Of a stretch of DNA of 64,000 nt, positions 1-10,038 are shown in pieces. The notes under the pieces were generated by a model. That model had not been told where the DNA came from, did not search any database, and was given only the letters and a program-made list of their open reading frames with translations. The position numbers and the translations under genes were made by a program. The DNA comes from Novosphingobium sp. (lineage in GTDB: Bacteria; Pseudomonadota; Alphaproteobacteria; Sphingomonadales; Sphingomonadaceae): contig NZ_JAIEPN010000004.1 of assembly GCF_019748365.1 (NCBI RefSeq), positions 49,138-113,137 of the forward strand, given 5' to 3'. Within the stretch, counting starts at the first letter, position 1; each line of letters opens with the position of its first letter.

Positions 1-1
1 G

Positions 2-1000
2 ATTTCCAAGCTCGTCACCGCCATCGGCGTGCTGCGGCTGCTCGATGCCGGTGTCCTCGATCTCGATCGCGACGTATCGGACTATCTGCATTGGCAGCTG
101 CGCCATCCGCAGTTTCCGGATCGCCCGATCACGTTGCGGCTGCTGCTCTCGCACCGCTCCGGGCTGACGGACGGCGCGGACTACATCATCCCCCTCGGCG
201 AAACGATCCGCCAGCGCCTCGCCGATCCCCGCGCATGGGATTCGCAGCACGGGCCCGGCGACGACTGGTTCCACTACACCAATCTCAATTTCCCGGTCAT
301 CGCCTCGGTGATGGAGGCGGCGACCGGACAGCGCTTCGACCGGCTGATGCGCGAAGTGGTGCTGGCCCCGCTGGGGCTCTCCGCCTGCTACAACTGGTCC
401 GGTTGTGATGCGGCAGTCGCTGCCAGTGCCGTGGTGCTCTATCGCGCTGACGGCAGTGTCGCCCGCGATGATCTGCGCGGGGTCCTGCCCGCCTGTCCGG
501 TCGTGGTGATGGCGGGCAAACCCTGCGACCTTGATGGCTACGTGCCCGGCTGGAACGGCGCGCTGTTCTCGCCGCAGGGCGGCCTGCGCATTTCCATGAT
601 CGATCTTGCGCGCGTGGGCCAGATGCTCGCGCGCGGCGGACGCGGGTTTCTCTCCCCCGCCAGCTACGCCGCGCTCATCACCCCGGAGTGGCACTTCACC
701 GGCCACAACGGGGTTGGCGAGAATGGCGATCCCGATGGCTTTTTCTGCGCTTATGGCCTCGGGCTCCAGCTGATCGGAAACAAGACGGCCGGCTGCCACG
801 ATGATCCCTTCGGCGATGGCGTCCCCCGCCTCGGCCATCCCGGCGAGGCCTACGCCTTGCGCTCCGGCCTCTGGTTCGATCCCCGGACCGGGCGCGGCAT
901 CGCCTTCTTCACCTCCGCCATTCCGGATGATGCCCCGAAAGGCGCGAGCGCTTTCACTGCGGCCGAGGAGGCGGTGATCGCGCGGGCACGCGGCCGATAA
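2..1000 (+). CDS. Serine hydrolase / beta-lactamase family protein, 5' end cut by window edge
   Basis: Frame is open from base 2 (ISKLVTAIGVLRLLDAG..., SxxK-like) upstream of the listed ORF; LLSHRSGLTDG and HYTNLNFPVIASVME are typical of class C/EstB-like hydrolases. Confidence 0.8.
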   Translation: MSKLVTAIGVLRLLDAGVLDLDRDVSDYLHWQLRHPQFPDRPITLRLLLSHRSGLTDGADYIIPLGETIRQRLADPRAWDSQHGPGDDWFHYTNLNFPVIASVMEAATGQRFDRLMREVVLAPLGLSACYNWSGCDAAVAASAVVLYRADGSVARDDLRGVLPACPVVVMAGKPCDLDGYVPGWNGALFSPQGGLRISMIDLARVGQMLARGGRGFLSPASYAALITPEWHFTGHNGVGENGDPDGFFCAYGLGLQLIGNKTAGCHDDPFGDGVPRLGHPGEAYALRSGLWFDPRTGRGIAFFTSAIPDDAPKGASAFTAAEEAVIARARGR

Positions 1001-1069
1001 GCCGGGGATAATCCGGCGCGGAGCCAATAGGGCTTTTCCTTAGGCGGCGCGATCTGCCATGGCGTTCGG

Positions 1070-2875
1070 GTGTTGACGATCGGCTCCGAAACTCTGGACG
1101 ACGCCCAGTCTGCGCCTTTGGCTGCGCTTGCTCGAATATTCGGCTTTGCAAGCTTCCGCGGCGTGCAGGATCAGGTTGTCAGCCGCGTGCTGGCGGGCCA
1201 GTCCACGCTCGCCGTCATGCCCACCGGTGCGGGCAAGTCGCTCACCTACCAGCTTCCCGCAGCGATGCTCCCGGGCACCTGCGTTGTCGTCTCCTCTCTG
1301 ATCGCGCTGATGCACGATCAGCTGCGCGCCGCGAACGCCAATGGCCTTGCCGCCGCCGCGCTCACCAGCGTCGATATGGACCGTGAGCAGACGATCGAGC
1401 GCTTCCGCAATGGCCAGCTCGATCTGCTCTACGTCGCGCCCGAACGCGCCAGCCAGCCGCATTTCCGCGAACTGCTCACCCGCGCGCCCATTGCGCTCTT
1501 CGCGATCGACGAAGCGCATTGCGTCTCCGAATGGGGCCACGATTTCCGCCCCGACTACCGCCTGCTGCGTCCGCTGCTCGATTCCTTCCCGGACGTGCCG
1601 CGCCTTGCCCTCACCGCCACGGCAGACCGGCACACCCGTGCCGATATCCTGGCCCAGCTCGGCATTCCCGATGACGGCCTGATCATCGCCGGGTTCGATC
1701 GGCCCAATATCCGCTACCGCATCACCCCGCGCGACAACGCGCTGCGCCAGTTGAAGGCCCTGCTGGCCGAGCAGCGCGGCCCCGGCATCGTCTATGCGCC
1801 GACCCGCAATGGCGTGGAAAAGCTGGCCGCACAGCTGGCGGAAGGAGGACGCCGCGTGCTCCCCTATCACGCCGGCCTCCCCGCCGATGTGCGCGCCGCC
1901 AATCAGGCCGCGTTTGTCGCTTCGGAAGACATGGTCATGGTCGCCACGGTCGCGTTCGGCATGGGGATCGACAAGCCGGACGTGCGCTTCGTCGCCCACG
2001 CGGGCCTGCCCAAGTCGATCGAGGGCTACTATCAGGAAACCGGCCGCGCCGGCCGCGATGGCGACGATGCCGTGGCGCTCATGCTCTGGGGGGCTGACGA
2101 TTTCGCCCGCGCCCGCATGCGCATCAGCGAAGTCGAGGAGCACCGCCAGCCGAGCGAACGCGCCCGGCTCGATGCCCTCGCCAATCTGGTCGAAACGCCC
2201 ACTTGCCGCCGCGCGGTGCTGCTGCGCCATTTCGGCGAGCATCCCCCCGAAACCTGCGGCAATTGCGACAATTGCCTCCACGCGCCGGGGGTGACGGACG
2301 CGACGCAGCTCGCCCGCAAGCTGCTCTCCGCCGTTTATCGCACCGGGCAGATGTTCGGCCTCGGCTATCTCGAAAAGGTGCTCACCGGTGCCGCTGACGA
2401 ACGCGTGACCGAGCGTGGGCACGATCAGCTCTCGGTCTTCGGCATTGTCCCCGGCGACGAGGCCCCGCTCCTGCGCCCGGTCGCCCGCGCTTTGCAGGCC
2501 CGCGGTACGCTCGTCACCAACGAACACGGCGGCTTCATGCTGGGCGGCGATGCCCGCGCGCTGCTCAAGGGCGAGGGCCGGCTTGATCTCGTCGTCGCGC
2601 CCAAGGCCGAGCGCACCAGCCGCCGCAGGCGCGGCGCAGAGACCGAGCCCAATCCCATCGGTGATCCCTTGTTCGAGGCTCTGCGCGCGCTCCGCCGCGA
2701 ATTGGCGCAGGAGGCCGGGGTCCCGCCCTACGTGATCTTCCACGATTCGGTGCTGCGCGACATGGCCGCGCGGAGGCCGACATCACAGCTCGATCTTGGC
2801 CAGATCGGCGGCGTCGGCGCGCGCAAGCTGGAAGCCTACGGGGATCGTTTCCTTGAGGTGATCCGGCAATTCTGA
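1070..2875 (+). CDS. recQ: ATP-dependent DNA helicase RecQ
   Basis: MPTGAGKSLTYQLPA, DEAHCVSEWGHDFRPDY, QETGRAGRDG, C-terminal HRDC-like region. Confidence 0.95.
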   Translation: MLTIGSETLDDAQSAPLAALARIFGFASFRGVQDQVVSRVLAGQSTLAVMPTGAGKSLTYQLPAAMLPGTCVVVSSLIALMHDQLRAANANGLAAAALTSVDMDREQTIERFRNGQLDLLYVAPERASQPHFRELLTRAPIALFAIDEAHCVSEWGHDFRPDYRLLRPLLDSFPDVPRLALTATADRHTRADILAQLGIPDDGLIIAGFDRPNIRYRITPRDNALRQLKALLAEQRGPGIVYAPTRNGVEKLAAQLAEGGRRVLPYHAGLPADVRAANQAAFVASEDMVMVATVAFGMGIDKPDVRFVAHAGLPKSIEGYYQETGRAGRDGDDAVALMLWGADDFARARMRISEVEEHRQPSERARLDALANLVETPTCRRAVLLRHFGEHPPETCGNCDNCLHAPGVTDATQLARKLLSAVYRTGQMFGLGYLEKVLTGAADERVTERGHDQLSVFGIVPGDEAPLLRPVARALQARGTLVTNEHGGFMLGGDARALLKGEGRLDLVVAPKAERTSRRRRGAETEPNPIGDPLFEALRALRRELAQEAGVPPYVIFHDSVLRDMAARRPTSQLDLGQIGGVGARKLEAYGDRFLEVIRQF

Positions 2876-2882
2876 AGGTCAT

Positions 2883-3614
2883 TCAGAACGGCAGGCGCGC
2901 GCCATCCCAGGCAAACAGTCCCCCGCTGTCCGCAGGCGCCAGCCCCTCCAGAACCCTCAGCAGTGCTCCCGCTGAAAAGGCCGGCGTGAACAGCTTTCCC
3001 TCTGCCACTCCGCGCTGGAAGGGCGCGGATAGCCCGGTATCGACCGTGCCCGGATGCAAGGTCACCGCAATCGCTTGCGGGTGCGTCCGCGCCAGTTCCA
3101 GCGCAAGGTTCTTCACCAGCATGTTGAGCGCCGCCTTGCTGGCCCTGTAGGCATGCCAGCCGCCCAGCCGGTTGTCCGCAATCGAACCCACCCGCGCCGA
3201 AAGTGCGGCAAATACCGAGCGTCCGTCCCGCCGCAGCAGTGGCAGCGTGTGCTTCGCTATCAGCGCCGGGCCGATGGTGTTCACCGCAAACAGCTCGGCC
3301 ATCCCCTCCGCGCTCAGCGCGCGGTACGATTTTTCGGGGCCGGCCCCGTCCGCCCGCGTTAGCCGGCCTGTTGCGATCAGCACCATGTCGAGCGGACCAC
3401 CGATGCCGGTGCAGGCAGCGGCAATGCTCGCCTCGTCCTGCAAGTCGAAGGCAAACGGCCGCACCTTGCCCACGCCCGGCGTATCGCCCCGGCGCGATCC
3501 GGCATGGACTTCGGCCACATCGGCGCGCGCGGCCAGGGCTTCCGCCAGTGCGCCGCCAATGCCGCCGGAAGCTCCGAAAACCACACAGCGCAGCGCAGGG
3601 GAAAGATCGTTCAT
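2883..3614 (-). CDS. SDR family NAD(P)-dependent oxidoreductase
   Basis: VFGASGGIGGALAEALA Rossmann motif; YRASKAALNMLVKNLA (YxxxK). Confidence 0.88.
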   Translation of the reverse strand: MNDLSPALRCVVFGASGGIGGALAEALAARADVAEVHAGSRRGDTPGVGKVRPFAFDLQDEASIAAACTGIGGPLDMVLIATGRLTRADGAGPEKSYRALSAEGMAELFAVNTIGPALIAKHTLPLLRRDGRSVFAALSARVGSIADNRLGGWHAYRASKAALNMLVKNLALELARTHPQAIAVTLHPGTVDTGLSAPFQRGVAEGKLFTPAFSAGALLRVLEGLAPADSGGLFAWDGARLPF

Positions 3615-3774
3615 GCCGCCCGATTGGGCGCTCGGCCGTCCGCTGTCGAGCAGGTCGGAAGGGCAGTTGCTGTATTATCTTGCCAATACAGCTTGCGAAG
3701 CGGCCTTTGGCACGCCACATTGCCAGTACAAGCGCCCGCCGAATATCGCGGGGGCGGGAGTGAGACGTTACGCC

Positions 3775-4980
3775 ATGGCCAGCAACTCGACCGATACCGT
3801 TTCCCCGATCACCCTGACCCCGCCCGATCCGGTGCCGGTCGTCGCGCCGACGCAGGCGGCCGGTCTCGTGCCGGTCGCGGACGATACCAAGTCGAAGCTC
3901 GAAGCCCGCGCGGAAGCCTTCGTCGCCGATCTCGTCGCGCAGGATGCGGCGAGCCCCGAATTCGGCAAGCGCGTCGATCAGCTGTCCAACATGGGCCGCA
4001 AGGAAATCGCGGCGGCGGCGGGCATGTCGAACCGCTTCCTCGACCGGCCCGTCCGCGCGATGGACAAGGACAGCGGCGTCGGCGCCGATCTCGCCGCGCT
4101 GCGCCGCACGGTGGAGGAGCTCGATCCCGGCCGGCAGGGCAATCTTTCCGCCCCGCGCAAGATCCTCGGCATCATCCCCTTCGGCAACAAGCTGAAGAAC
4201 TACTTCGACAGCTACACATCCTCGCAAGGCCACATCAAGGCGATCCTCGACCGGCTTGCCTCGGGCAAGGACGAGCTCCTGATGGACAATGCCGCGATCG
4301 ACGTGGAGCGCGGCAAGCTGTGGGAAGCCATGGGCAATCTCGAGCAGATGATCCACATCTCCAAGGTGCTCGATCAGAAGCTGGAAGATGCCGCGAACGA
4401 TCTCGACCACACCGATCCCGCCAAGGCCAAGGCGATCCGCGAGACGGCGCTGTTCTACACCCGCCAGCGCACACAGGACCTGCTGACCCAGATGGCCGTC
4501 ACCGTGCAGGGCTACCTCGCGCTCGATCTGGTCAAGAAGAACAACGTCGAGCTGGTGAAGGGCGTCGACCGTGCCGGCACCACCACCGTCGCCGCGCTGC
4601 GCACCGCGGTCACCGTCGCGCAGGCGATGACCAATCAGCGCCTCGTGCTCTCGCAGATCACCGCGCTCAACACGACGACCGCGAACATCATCGATTCCAC
4701 CGGCAAGCTGCTGCGCGAACAGACCGGCAAGATCCACGAAATGGCGGCCTCGTCGACGATCCCGCTGGAAACGCTGCAACGCGCCTTCCAGAACATCTAC
4801 GAGACGATGGACACCATCGACACGTTCAAGCTGAAAGCACTCGATGCGATGAAGCAGACGGTCGATACGCTTTCGGGCGAGGTCGAGAAGTCCAAGGGCT
4901 ATATCGCCCGCGCCGAAGGGCAAGCACAGGCGAAGCTGGAAGGCGGTGCCACTTCGCCGCTGCTGAGCCTGGAGGGCTGA
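3775..4980 (+). CDS. Toxic anion resistance (TelA-like) protein
   Basis: TelA-like pattern: VDQLSNMGRKEIAAAAGMSNRFLDRPVRAM..., IIPFGNKLKNYFDSYTSSQGHIKAIL; ATG at 3775 preferred over the longer ORF start. Confidence 0.82.
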   Translation: MASNSTDTVSPITLTPPDPVPVVAPTQAAGLVPVADDTKSKLEARAEAFVADLVAQDAASPEFGKRVDQLSNMGRKEIAAAAGMSNRFLDRPVRAMDKDSGVGADLAALRRTVEELDPGRQGNLSAPRKILGIIPFGNKLKNYFDSYTSSQGHIKAILDRLASGKDELLMDNAAIDVERGKLWEAMGNLEQMIHISKVLDQKLEDAANDLDHTDPAKAKAIRETALFYTRQRTQDLLTQMAVTVQGYLALDLVKKNNVELVKGVDRAGTTTVAALRTAVTVAQAMTNQRLVLSQITALNTTTANIIDSTGKLLREQTGKIHEMAASSTIPLETLQRAFQNIYETMDTIDTFKLKALDAMKQTVDTLSGEVEKSKGYIARAEGQAQAKLEGGATSPLLSLEG

Positions 4981-4987
4981 CCCACTC

Positions 4988-5758
4988 ATGGCGGAAAGCG
5001 CGAGCGAGAGCAGCCGCATCCTTGCCGAGGCGCGCGCCAGCCTGCAGCGCCAGCAGGCCGGCGGACGGCGCGTCGGCGGGCGTTCGATCGGGCGGCGCTC
5101 GGCGGAGCTGAAGCGGCTCCACATGGCGCGCAAGGCCGCGCGGATGGCCTTTGCGGTCATGGCGATCCTGCTCGGCGCGCTGGTCACGGGGCTGGCGATC
5201 GATGGCATCGGCTTCACCGGGATTGTCGTGACGTTCCTTGCCGTCGTCGCGGCGCTTGCCGTGCTCGGCACCTACCCCCGCATGAAAGTGCCCGAACTCG
5301 GCATGCTCAATCGCGGCGACGTCCGCTCGATGGTGGCGCGCACTGAGCTCTGGCTCGAAGCCCAGCGCCCGGCGCTCCCCGCGCCTGCCGTGAGCCTCAT
5401 CGATCAGATCGGTGTGCAGCTCGATGGCCTTGGCCTCCAGCTCGAAGGCGTCGATCCCGCCGAACCCGCCGTTTCCGAAGTGCGCAAGCTGGTGGGCGAG
5501 CATTTGCCCGGCATGGTCGAAAGCTATCGCCGCATCCCGGCGAACCTGCGCCGCGAGACCCGCGACGGACGCAGTGCCGATCAGCAGCTGACCGACGGGC
5601 TCGGCAAGATCAGCCAGGAAATCGACGCGGTGACGCGCCAGCTCGCGGCAGGCGATCTCGATGCCCTCGCCGTGCGTGGGCGCTTCCTCGATTACAAATA
5701 CGGGGATGGGCTGGAGCAGGTCGCCCCGCAGCTTGCGGCCCCCAAAGCGGAAAGCTGA
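4988..5758 (+). CDS. Hypothetical membrane-associated protein in TelA operon
   Basis: Co-directional ORF with two hydrophobic segments (FAVMAILLGALVTGLAI..., GIVVTFLAVVAALAVLG). Confidence 0.7.
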   Translation: MAESASESSRILAEARASLQRQQAGGRRVGGRSIGRRSAELKRLHMARKAARMAFAVMAILLGALVTGLAIDGIGFTGIVVTFLAVVAALAVLGTYPRMKVPELGMLNRGDVRSMVARTELWLEAQRPALPAPAVSLIDQIGVQLDGLGLQLEGVDPAEPAVSEVRKLVGEHLPGMVESYRRIPANLRRETRDGRSADQQLTDGLGKISQEIDAVTRQLAAGDLDALAVRGRFLDYKYGDGLEQVAPQLAAPKAES

Positions 5759-6063
5759 TGCGCGTCTCGATCCCCCACACCCTTGGCAAGGACGAACTGC
5801 GCCGCCGCATCGCCGCGCGGCTGGGGCAGGCGGAAGACAAGGCCAAGGGCATGCTCGGCAGCCTCGCCACGGTCGAGACCAGCTGGGCCGATGAGGACAC
5901 GCTTGCGCTGGTGGTCAGCGCCATGGGCTACACCATCCCGTGCAGCGCCACGATCACCGAAGCTTCGCTCGATTTCGAGGTGGAGATTCCCGCCGGCGCC
6001 GGCTTCGCCCGGCGGATGATCGAGGCTGCGGTGCGCGAAAAGGGCGAGAAACTGGTCGGTTGA
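5758..6063 (+). CDS. Polyhydroxyalkanoic acid system-like family protein
   Basis: MRVSIPHTLGKDELRRRIAARLGQ...; start overlaps the preceding stop. Confidence 0.65.
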   Translation: MRVSIPHTLGKDELRRRIAARLGQAEDKAKGMLGSLATVETSWADEDTLALVVSAMGYTIPCSATITEASLDFEVEIPAGAGFARRMIEAAVREKGEKLVG

Positions 6064-6073
6064 CCGGCGCGTC

Positions 6074-6439
6074 TCAGGCGAGGCGCGCTTCCATTTCCGC
6101 AATCAGCGCATCAAGCGTGCCGAGGCTGTCGAGCGTCGGCGCGTCGATCAGGACTTCGACTTTGCCGCCGCGTTCGCGCAGGACTGCCGGAAGCGGGACG
6201 CTCTTGTGCGGCGTATCGTCCTTGTGCTGGAACACAACCGGCATTGGCAGCCCCGCCAGCCACTTCCGCCACTTCGGGTCCATCCGCAGCGAGCCGTAAG
6301 TCACCGCGCAGAGGCTGCACGGGTAGGTCGAGGGCGAAAGCGTCTTGTGCAGCGAATCGAGCGCCATCTGCACCAGCCCGCCATTGGCGTTGTAGATGAA
6401 GATCAGGCGGTCCGGTGCAGGCGGGGCGGACGCGTTCAC
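6074..6439 (-). CDS. Hypothetical protein
   Basis: Intact ORF with NANGG and CSLCAVTYG; overlaps the start of the next minus-strand gene's stop. Confidence 0.65.
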   Translation of the reverse strand: MNASAPPAPDRLIFIYNANGGLVQMALDSLHKTLSPSTYPCSLCAVTYGSLRMDPKWRKWLAGLPMPVVFQHKDDTPHKSVPLPAVLRERGGKVEVLIDAPTLDSLGTLDALIAEMEARLA

Positions 6440-8193
6440 GCCGCCAGGCTATACGGTTCGATCTCGCCGCTCAGATACTGCTTCTTCGCCTTGGCGCGGC
6501 TCAGCTTGCCCGAGCTGGTGCGCGGCAGCGTGCGCGGGGGCACGAGCTCGATCACGCAGTTCATGCCGGTGATCGCGCGCACCTTCTCGCGGATCGCATC
6601 GCGCAGTTTCACGCGCTCCTCGGGGTCCGAAACGCGGCAGTGGACGAGCACCGCCGGGGTTTCCTCGCCGCTTTCGGTCTCGACCGAGAACGCCGCGATA
6701 TCGCCCTGGTGGAATCCCGGCAGCTGCTCCACCGCCCATTCGATATCCTGCGGCCAGTGGTTCTTGCCGTTGATGATGATCATGTCCTTGGCGCGGCCGA
6801 CGATGAACAGGTAACCCTCTTCGTTGAGGTAGCCCATGTCGCCGGTATCGAGCCAGCCATCAACCATGCAGGCTTCGGTCGCTTCGGGATCGCGGAAATA
6901 GGAGTGCATGACCGAGGTGCCGCGGCACCACACCTTGCCGATATGGTGGTGGGAAAGGGCCTCGCCATGTTCGCCGCGCACTTCGATTTCCATGCCGCGC
7001 ACGGGCACGCCGCAATTGACGATCGCGCGGTAGCGGGCAGGCCGCGAAAGATCGCGCGGGGTGCCGGAAAGGCGCTCTTCCTCGACGAGCTCGACACGGA
7101 TGCCTTCGCCCGGCGGCATCAGCGTGACGGCGAGGGTCGCCTCGGCAAGGCCATAGCTCGGCAGGAAGGCGCTCGCCTTGAAGCCGGCGTCGGCAAAGGC
7201 GTTGACGAAGCTCTGCATCACGTCGGGCCGGATCATGTCCGCCCCGTTGCCCGCCACCCGCCAGCGCGAAAGGTCGAAGCGTTCGGCGACATTGCTCTGG
7301 CTCGAGATGCGGCGGGCGCAGATGTCGTAACCGAAGGTCGGCGAATAGGAGAGCGTGGTGCCCTGGTTGCGGCTGATCAGATCGAGCCACGCCAGCGGGC
7401 GCCGTGCGAAGTCCTCGGTCTTGAGGTAGTCGGCCGAGACCTGGTTGGCGATCAGCGAGAGGAAGCAGCCGACGAGGCCCATGTCATGGTACCACGGCAG
7501 CCAGCTCACCGCGCGGTCGCCGGGCTGGAACTTCATGCCATTGGAATGGCCGGCAAGGTTCGCCAGCAGCGCGCGGTGGGTGACGGCGACGCCGTGGGGG
7601 AAGCGGGTCGAGCCGCTTGAATACTGCAGATAGGAAATCGCGTCCGGGTCGGGCGTCGGCAGCGGCGCGTCCGAAGGCTCGGCGGCGGCTTCGAATTCCT
7701 GCCAGGTCAGCCCCTTGCAGCCGCAGCGCTCTGCCGCTGCAGCGCAGATCGCAGCAATCTCGTCCGGATAGAGCAGCATGGCCGGGTCAGAGCTGGTGAT
7801 CTGCACCGCCAGCTGATCGATGTAGTTTTCCTTGCCGCCGAAGCTGGTCGGCAGCGGCAGCGGCACTGGCCAGGCGCCCGCATACATCGCGCCGCAGAAC
7901 AGGGCGGCGAAATCGGGGCCAGTCTCGGCAATCAGTGCAATGCGGTCGCCCGGCTGGACGCCCATCGCGATCAGCCGCCGCGCGGCGACCAGCGCATCGG
8001 CGCGCAGCTCGGAATAGGGATAGACGTGGGCCAGGTTGCCGCGCGCGTCGTGGAAATTGAGCCCGCAGGCGCCTTCTGCGGCGAAATCGAGCGCCTCGCA
8101 GAAGGTGTTGAAATCGGCAAACCGACGCGGACGCCCGTCATCGTTGGGCGTGGGAACCAGAGCGGCCTTGGTGGCGGCTTCCAGGACAGTCAT
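6436..8193 (-). CDS. Fatty acyl-AMP ligase / AMP-dependent synthetase
   Basis: YLQYSSGSTRFPHGVAVTH, WLPWYHDMGLVG, LDTGDMGYLNEEGYLFIVGRAKDMIIINGKNHWPQDIE. Confidence 0.92.
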   Translation of the reverse strand: MTVLEAATKAALVPTPNDDGRPRRFADFNTFCEALDFAAEGACGLNFHDARGNLAHVYPYSELRADALVAARRLIAMGVQPGDRIALIAETGPDFAALFCGAMYAGAWPVPLPLPTSFGGKENYIDQLAVQITSSDPAMLLYPDEIAAICAAAAERCGCKGLTWQEFEAAAEPSDAPLPTPDPDAISYLQYSSGSTRFPHGVAVTHRALLANLAGHSNGMKFQPGDRAVSWLPWYHDMGLVGCFLSLIANQVSADYLKTEDFARRPLAWLDLISRNQGTTLSYSPTFGYDICARRISSQSNVAERFDLSRWRVAGNGADMIRPDVMQSFVNAFADAGFKASAFLPSYGLAEATLAVTLMPPGEGIRVELVEEERLSGTPRDLSRPARYRAIVNCGVPVRGMEIEVRGEHGEALSHHHIGKVWCRGTSVMHSYFRDPEATEACMVDGWLDTGDMGYLNEEGYLFIVGRAKDMIIINGKNHWPQDIEWAVEQLPGFHQGDIAAFSVETESGEETPAVLVHCRVSDPEERVKLRDAIREKVRAITGMNCVIELVPPRTLPRTSSGKLSRAKAKKQYLSGEIEPYSLAA

Positions 8194-8309
8194 GCGTTAC
8201 CCCGTTTATTGGTCTGGTTGATCTTGAAAGGGGCCTTGGCGGCCTGTTCTGTTCCCGCAACACCTTGCGGGATGTTCCCATTTACGCGGGACTGTGGCAC
8301 GAATGAGGC

Positions 8310-8918
8310 ATGTCGCCACGAAACTCCGACACCAGTTTCGCGCGCGGGCCGGGCCGGGCCGGGGGCAGACGGCAGAAAACCCAGCCACCTCCGCTGGATA
8401 AAGCTGCTCTCGATGCGCTGGCACTGACCTATGTTGCGCGATTTGCGACAAGTTCGGGGCGGCTGGCAGACTATCTCAAACGCAAACTGCGCGAGCGCGG
8501 CTGGGCGGAAGAGACCGCTCCGGACGTGGCCGCGGTCGTTTCCCGCATGGCCGAGCGCCGCTACCTCGATGATGCCGCCTTCTCCGCCGCGAAGGGCGAA
8601 AGCCTCAGGCGGCGGGGCTATGGCGCGCGGCGGATCGACGATACGCTCAGCCATGATGGCATTGCCGAGCCCTTGCGCGCCGCCGCGCGCGGCAGCGAGA
8701 CCGAGCGCCGCCATGCCGTCATGGCCTTTGCGCGGCGCAAGCGGTTCTGGCCTTATTCAGGTGAACCCTGTCTTGATCCTGCCCTGCGCCGCAAGCAACT
8801 CGCGGCCTATCTTCGCGCCGGACACGGGCTTGACCACGTACGCCGGGTGATGGATGCGCGGGACCTTGATGAACTCGAAGAATGGGCTGACGAACATGCC
8901 GAAGACGCTTTGGAATAG
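8310..8918 (+). CDS. recX: RecX family regulatory protein
   Basis: RLADYLKRKLRERGW...RRYLDDAAFSAAKGESLRRRGYGARRID. Confidence 0.82.
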   Translation: MSPRNSDTSFARGPGRAGGRRQKTQPPPLDKAALDALALTYVARFATSSGRLADYLKRKLRERGWAEETAPDVAAVVSRMAERRYLDDAAFSAAKGESLRRRGYGARRIDDTLSHDGIAEPLRAAARGSETERRHAVMAFARRKRFWPYSGEPCLDPALRRKQLAAYLRAGHGLDHVRRVMDARDLDELEEWADEHAEDALE

Positions 8919-9411
8919 GGCCGCCGGCCTGGCGCTGGTGATTGCCGCCGTAGGCTGCTCGCCGCTCGGCGCCGGTTCGACCAGCGCGCAGGGTACGGTC
9001 ACCACGGCGCCCGCTGCGCAGTCGGCGGTCCATCCGGTCTCGGGCCTCAAGGTCGTGCCGCTGACTGTCACGACCGCTGGCGGGGCGCATGTGTTCAAGG
9101 TCGAAGTCGCCGCCAGCCCCGCCGAGCAGGAGCGCGGCCTGATGTTCCGCACCACGATGGGTGCGGACGAGGGGATGATCTTCCCGATGGATCCGCCGCG
9201 CCCCGCCGCGTTCTGGATGAAGAACACGGTGATCCCGCTCGACATCATCTTCGTCGGCGCGGACCACAAGGTGCTCAACATCGCTGCGAATGCGGTGCCC
9301 TATGATCTTTCGCCGCTGCCCTCGTTTGGCAATGCGGCGGGCGTGCTGGAGCTCATTGGCGGGCGCGCCGCGCAGATTGGCCTCAAACCGGGCGACACGG
9401 TCAACTGGTAG
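8896..9411 (+). CDS. DUF192 domain-containing secreted protein
   Basis: Signal peptide; EVAASPAEQERGLMFRTTMGADEGMIFPMDPPRPAAFWMKNTVIPLDIIFVGAD. Confidence 0.85.
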   Translation: MPKTLWNRAAGLALVIAAVGCSPLGAGSTSAQGTVTTAPAAQSAVHPVSGLKVVPLTVTTAGGAHVFKVEVAASPAEQERGLMFRTTMGADEGMIFPMDPPRPAAFWMKNTVIPLDIIFVGADHKVLNIAANAVPYDLSPLPSFGNAAGVLELIGGRAAQIGLKPGDTVNW

Positions 9412-9624
9412 GCTTTTGTCCACTAACGCGGAAGGCGGCACCGGCCCGCCGAACCGGGCAATCTCGATATGTTCCCACGCCACGCCGCTACCCTGCGCAA
9501 GGGGCTTTGCTGTGCAGACTATGAAGGCAGGGCCTCAATGCAACCACTTATGCGGACACATCGTGCCGGAACGATGCATCCGCCGCTTGCATGGCCCCCC
9601 TCTGAGACGCTAAGCGCGCATGCC

Positions 9625-10038
9625 ATGAGCATCCTCGGCAAGATCTTCACCTGGTGGGACGGCGCCACTTTCGGCACCATGGTCGACAGCGCGCGCAATG
9701 GCGTGAAAGTCGGCCAGGACGCGCAAGGCAACACCTACTACCGCGCGCGCAAGCCCTATCCGAAGGGCCACCCCTTCGCCGGACGCGAACGGCGCTGGGT
9801 GATCTACAACGGCGCCAATGATGCCAGCCGCGTGCCCGCCGAATGGCACGGCTGGCTCCATGGCAATTTCGATGGCACGCCGGAAAGCAACCTTCCCCCG
9901 GCACGGATCTGGGAAGTGGACTTCACCCCCAACGCCACCGGCACTTCTGCCGCCTATCGCCCGCAGGGCGCGCTTGAGCGCGGCGGCAAGCGGGCCCGGG
10001 CTACGGGCGACTACGAAGCCTGGTCGCCCGAAGGCTGA
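9625..10038 (+). CDS. NADH:ubiquinone oxidoreductase subunit NDUFA12-like
   Basis: MSILGKIFTWWDGATFGT...GNTYYRARKPYPKGHPFAGRERRWVIYNGANDASRVPAEWHGWLH. Confidence 0.88.
   Translation: MSILGKIFTWWDGATFGTMVDSARNGVKVGQDAQGNTYYRARKPYPKGHPFAGRERRWVIYNGANDASRVPAEWHGWLHGNFDGTPESNLPPARIWEVDFTPNATGTSAAYRPQGALERGGKRARATGDYEAWSPEG

Noticed and set aside
1040-2743. Long antisense ORF opposite recQ (567 aa)
   Set aside because: Opposite a confidently identified gene; Arg/Ala/Gly-rich composition typical of spurious frames in high-GC DNA.
2836-5271. 811-aa minus-strand ORF across SDR and TelA genes
   Set aside because: Shadow ORF of two well-supported genes; no recognisable domain.
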